Shown: one piece after another, positions 61,184 through 64,000 of the stretch
How positions within the stretch are numbered: position 1 is the stretch's first letter
How the letters are laid out: every line of letters starts with the position of its first letter
Program-made: the position numbers and the translations under genes
Notes under the pieces: generated by a model
Database searches by the model: none
Told to the model about the DNA's origin: nothing
What the model saw: only the letters and a program-made list of their open reading frames with translations
Assembly: GCA_031935845.1 (NCBI GenBank)
Contig: JAJBWA010000026.1
Coordinates: forward strand, 6,206-70,205
Direction of reading: 5' to 3'
DNA: 64,000 bases
Source of the DNA: UBA9732 sp031935845
Lineage (GTDB): Bacteria > Spirochaetota > Spirochaetia > Sphaerochaetales > Sphaerochaetaceae

Positions 61184-62276
61184 GAAATCAAAGGCACCGC
61201 TTTTCAGACTTGTCAAACGCGTAAAGGGAGACATGATGAGCCCCAGGAAAATCTGGGCCATCAGGATCGGATCCATAGTATTCGCATTCATACTCGGCAT
61301 GATTCCCATCATCATGGCCGGAGAGAACCCGTTTGAAAGCTACGGCATAATCATTTCCGGAGCTCTTTCCAAGGCAGGATACATCAGGCAGACCGTCAAG
61401 AGGGCCATTCCCCTCCTCGGCGTTGCTCTTGCCATTGCACCCTGTTTCAAGATGAAGTTCTGGAACATCGGAGCCGAAGGACAGATAACGATGGGAGCCA
61501 TATTCTCATCGGCAATCGCCATCTGGTTCCAGAATTCGCTTCCGGCATTCCCGCTCATAACGCTGATGATGCTTGCCGGAATCCTCGGAGGTGCAATCTG
61601 GGCATTCATTCCCGGATTCTTCAAGGCAAAGTACAACACCAACGAGACACTGTTCACGCTGATGATGAACTACATAGCCATAGGAATAGTCCGTTGGCTG
61701 CAGGGCGGTCCTTGGGAAGGCAGACCCGGAACACAGATCATCCCGATGTTCAATGACAACGCAAGACTTCCCAACGTGTTCGGAATCTACTGCGGTTGGA
61801 TCATTGTCCTGATTCTGGTCGTCGTAGTACATATCTATATGAATTACACCAAGCACGGCTATGAGGTCGCAGTCATCGGTGACTCGCTCAATACCGCACG
61901 CTATGCCGGAATGAACGTTGGCTGGATCATGATGAGGACCATGCTTCTCTCCGGTGCCATCTGCGGATGCGTCGGATGGATGCTGGTTTCCGGTGCAAAC
62001 GGCACGCTCAATGCAGATGTCGCAGGTGGTGTCGGATTCACGGCAATCACGGTTGCATGGCTCAGCCAGCTGAACTGCTTTGCAATGATAATCATCGCAG
62101 CCATCCTGGCCATCATCGGAAAGGGATCGGCCACGCTGCAGACAAAGCTCGGTGTCCCCGCCTCCGTTGCGGACATCGTATCCGGAATCCTGCTGTTCTG
62201 CATGCTGGGATGTGAATTCTTCATCAACTACAAGCTTGTCTTCAGAGGCAAGGCAGAAAAGGAGGTAAAAGCATGA
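61176..62276 (+). CDS. Nucleoside ABC transporter permease (NupP-like)
   Basis: Inner-membrane permease of the BPD_transp_2 family, 366 residues, with about 9-10 hydrophobic segments between residues 25 and 350. The conserved FWNIGAEGQI motif near residue 89, typical of the first permease of this transporter type, contacts the ATPase. It overlaps the ATPase gene by 8 bp and the second permease by 4 bp (ATGA). Confidence 0.9.
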   Translation: MSEKSKAPLFRLVKRVKGDMMSPRKIWAIRIGSIVFAFILGMIPIIMAGENPFESYGIIISGALSKAGYIRQTVKRAIPLLGVALAIAPCFKMKFWNIGAEGQITMGAIFSSAIAIWFQNSLPAFPLITLMMLAGILGGAIWAFIPGFFKAKYNTNETLFTLMMNYIAIGIVRWLQGGPWEGRPGTQIIPMFNDNARLPNVFGIYCGWIIVLILVVVVHIYMNYTKHGYEVAVIGDSLNTARYAGMNVGWIMMRTMLLSGAICGCVGWMLVSGANGTLNADVAGGVGFTAITVAWLSQLNCFAMIIIAAILAIIGKGSATLQTKLGVPASVADIVSGILLFCMLGCEFFINYKLVFRGKAEKEVKA

Positions 62277-63268
62277 GTTTCTTCAATTCAGTCGTCCTTC
62301 TTTTTGCAGCGGCCGGAGCATACGGAACCGCACTGATGTTCGGAACCATCGGAGAGATCCTCACCGAGAAATCCGGAAACCTGAACCTAGGAGTCGAGGG
62401 AATCATGTACATGGGCGGAATCTTCGGACTCATAGCCCCCAATGTATATGAGGCAGCCGTAGGAGAAGGAAACGCCAGCCCGTTCTTTGCAATCATACTT
62501 GCAATACTGGCTTCCTTTGCCGTCGGCGCAATCGCCGGTGCCCTCTTCTCGTTCATCACGGTCACCCTGCGCGCAAACCAGAACGTCACCGGTCTTGCAA
62601 TGACCACGTTCGGAACAGGTGTCGCCAAGTTCGCCGGAGAGCTCAGAAGACTCCAGATCGGCGGATACGTCACCCTCTCCAACAGACTCAAGTTCGCATT
62701 CGACAAGCATTTCATGCCGGACTTCCTCAAGAACATCCCGGTAATCGGAAAGATTTTCTTCGACCAGAGCGAGTTCTTCTACCTGGCGATAATCACGGCG
62801 GTGCTCCTGCATCTGTTCCTGACAAAGACCAAGACCGGTCTTTACCTCAGGGCTGTCGGAGAGTCCCCCGTCACGGCTGACGCCGCAGGAATCAACATCA
62901 CCAGGTACAAGTATCTTGCAACCATGGTCGGAGGCGGAATCTCAGCAATAGGCGGAATGGTCTATACGATGACCACCGCAGGATGTGTCTGGATCGAGGC
63001 ATCCCTTGCCGGAACCGGATGGCTTGCAGTCGCACTTGTCATCTTCTGTACTTGGAGACCGTTGAAGTCCACATGGAGTTCGGTCCTGTTCGGAGCCCTG
63101 ATGATCATGTACCTCAGGATCATCATAAAGGCTTTCCCGATAGAGCTTTACAAGATACTGCCGTATGTTGTCACCATTGTTGTCCTCATCATTACCAGCA
63201 TGAGGAACATCAAGGACAAGCAGCCGCCGGCATCACTTGGCGTGAATTACTTCAGGGAAGATCGATAA
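62273..63268 (+). CDS. Nucleoside ABC transporter permease (NupQ-like)
   Basis: Second permease of 331 residues with around nine membrane segments. The LNLGVEGIMYMGG motif near residue 38 is characteristic of the second subunit of this family. Its stop codon lies in the stem of a terminator, so the BMP lipoprotein downstream is transcribed mostly separately. Confidence 0.9.
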   Translation: MSFFNSVVLLFAAAGAYGTALMFGTIGEILTEKSGNLNLGVEGIMYMGGIFGLIAPNVYEAAVGEGNASPFFAIILAILASFAVGAIAGALFSFITVTLRANQNVTGLAMTTFGTGVAKFAGELRRLQIGGYVTLSNRLKFAFDKHFMPDFLKNIPVIGKIFFDQSEFFYLAIITAVLLHLFLTKTKTGLYLRAVGESPVTADAAGINITRYKYLATMVGGGISAIGGMVYTMTTAGCVWIEASLAGTGWLAVALVIFCTWRPLKSTWSSVLFGALMIMYLRIIIKAFPIELYKILPYVVTIVVLIITSMRNIKDKQPPASLGVNYFREDR

Positions 63269-63291
63269 AAAATCCAATTATCGGTTTTTTT
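63261..63291 (+). terminator. Intrinsic terminator after the permease genes
   Basis: ATCGATAA (63261-63268, including the stop TAA) with TTATCGGT (63278-63285, one G-U pair), 9-nt loop, then TTTTTT. Confidence 0.75.
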
Positions 63292-63303
63292 GTGGTAGAA
63301 TCA

Positions 63304-63323
63304 ATACGGTTGTATGACCGTAT
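63304..63323. repeat. Inverted repeat upstream of the BMP gene
   Basis: ATACGGT-TGTATG-ACCGTAT, a perfect 7-bp inverted repeat, 40 bp before the BMP start codon. It could be an operator or an RNA hairpin; a smaller GC-rich hairpin (TGGGC-GTC-GCCCA) follows before the Shine-Dalgarno. Confidence 0.5.
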
Positions 63324-63362
63324 AAAGGGTATTACATGGGCGTCGCCCACAAAGGAGTGTTT

Positions 63363-63992
63363 ATGAAAAAACTAACAGCAGTTCTTTTGGTTGCTCTTCT
63401 TCTCGTCGCAGCTGTCTTCGCACAGTCATCCGGTGAGACAACAAGCTCAAAGGCAACCAAGATCGGTTTCGTCGTCATCAACGATGAATCAGACCAGGGA
63501 TACACCTGGAACTTCACGAACGGCATGAACGAAGCCATCGCCAAACTCAAGGCCGAGGGCTACAATGTCGAGCTGATGACAAAGAAGAACACAACTGAGT
63601 CAGCAATCTGCAAGGACAACAACATCGAGCTTGCTGAGGAAGGATGTGAGATCATCTTCAACAACAGCTACGGATTCGAGCCCTACATGCTCGAGGCTGC
63701 CAAAGAGTATCCCAAGACAAAATTCGTCGGAATGACAAACTGCGGATCTCAGGTTGATGACAATCCCAACACCTACAATGCTTTCGCAGCCATCTACGAG
63801 GCCCGCTATGTCGCAGGTATCGCAGCAGGCATGAAGCTCCAGCAGGAGATCAACGAAGGCAAGATCAGCCTTCCTTCCACCAATAGTAAACCGGCTGTAA
63901 GGCCATTTCGGATCTGGAATACTGCCCTCCGGCGTTCACGCTCTGCTCTTCCATATATATTTCAATGCGTTGCCAGAAATAGTCCGGGATAA
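63363..63992 (+). pseudogene. BMP-family nucleoside-binding lipoprotein/periplasmic protein, 3' end replaced
   Basis: The 5' part encodes a signal peptide (about 1-20, ending VFA, with no obvious lipobox) and the BMP/PnrA domain: KIGFVVINDESDQGYTWN, GCEIIFNNSYG and YEARYVAGIAAGMK are typical. After about residue 168 (EGKIS) the similarity stops: the family's GYVAAYPYAEVISG continuation is missing and a 42-residue unrelated tail ends at a TAA (63990-63992). Normal proteins of this family are about 340-360 residues, so the gene is broken by an insertion or by an assembly join. AAAGGAG precedes the ATG. The intact protein would feed nucleosides to the ABC system upstream. Confidence 0.75.
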
Positions 63993-64000
63993 TCATATTG
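63873..64000. other. Unrelated sequence joined to the BMP gene, possible mobile-element end
   Basis: From about 63873 the sequence no longer encodes a BMP protein. GTAAACCGGCTGTAAGG at 63889 begins with GTAA, the usual end of IS66-family elements (from memory), but no transposase fragment can be read in 128 bp. On the minus strand a 43-codon frame (63865-63996) is open to near the window edge. Confidence 0.4.

Noticed and set aside
1..64000. CRISPR arrays, tRNA/rRNA genes, prophage or defence islands
   Set aside because: Searched by eye in all gene gaps; gaps are too short and no cloverleaf, repeat array or phage-like gene was seen.

Overview
The window is ordinary chromosomal DNA of a spirochaete, most likely a Sphaerochaeta/Treponema-like member of the Spirochaetales. 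The signs are a very long GreA with a large helical N-terminal extension, a tamB-bamA-mutS cluster, a BMP-type nucleoside uptake locus, a purine nucleoside ABC system and spirochaete-style envelope genes (LolDE, LptFG, PEGA protein, lipoproteins). Coding density is very high, with many 1-30 bp overlaps. I see no rRNA, tRNA, CRISPR array or complete mobile element.

Layout. (1) 1-7611, minus: GH57-like protein, prfB (programmed +1 frameshift), PEGA protein, ftsY, a YD-repeat-like secreted protein, lolE, lolD. (2) 7650-9684: P-loop/Asp23-like protein (+) converging on a PcnB-like nucleotidyltransferase (-). (3) 9799-17782, plus: hisS-hrpA, a degenerate AroB-like gene, then cysteine desulfurase-thiI-thpR (tRNA thiolation/RNA ends). 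(4) 17757-23237: lipoprotein and ileS (-), CCA transferase (+). (5) 23241-30189, minus: rnc-acpP-rpmF, coaD, a small zinc-finger-like protein and yraN, the ffh-rpsP-khpA-rimM-trmD-rplS block, and an RpiR regulator. (6) 30494-33172, plus: long greA with a leader hairpin. (7) 33173-47001, minus: the rimP-nusA-infB-rbfA-truB-ribF-rpsO-pnp-dut-lptF-lptG-tgt-NUDIX supercluster. (8) 47123-58796, minus: tamB-bamA-mutS-comF-MtnA-like. (9) 58901-64000, plus: tmk, nucleoside ABC ATPase and two permeases, and a BMP lipoprotein whose 3' end is replaced by unrelated sequence at the window edge.

How the genes fit together: most are core information processing (translation factors, ribosome maturation, tRNA modification, RNA decay) interleaved with outer-membrane assembly and lipid/lipoprotein transport. 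First genes of transcription units often lack a Shine-Dalgarno sequence. Instead they start 6-9 nt after a good -10 box, which suggests leaderless mRNAs, while internal genes carry normal Shine-Dalgarno sites or stop-start overlaps.

Most notable observations: (a) a near-consensus promoter, a 21-codon leader ORF and an intrinsic terminator stacked in front of rimP-nusA, looking like a NusA autoregulatory attenuator; (b) a terminator-like hairpin in the greA leader; (c) a recurring leaderless promoter arrangement; (d) two probable pseudoenzymes, AroB-like without its zinc histidines and GH57-like without its catalytic residues; (e) a RibF without a recognisable riboflavin-kinase domain; (f) a NusA with a C-terminal zinc-ribbon motif.
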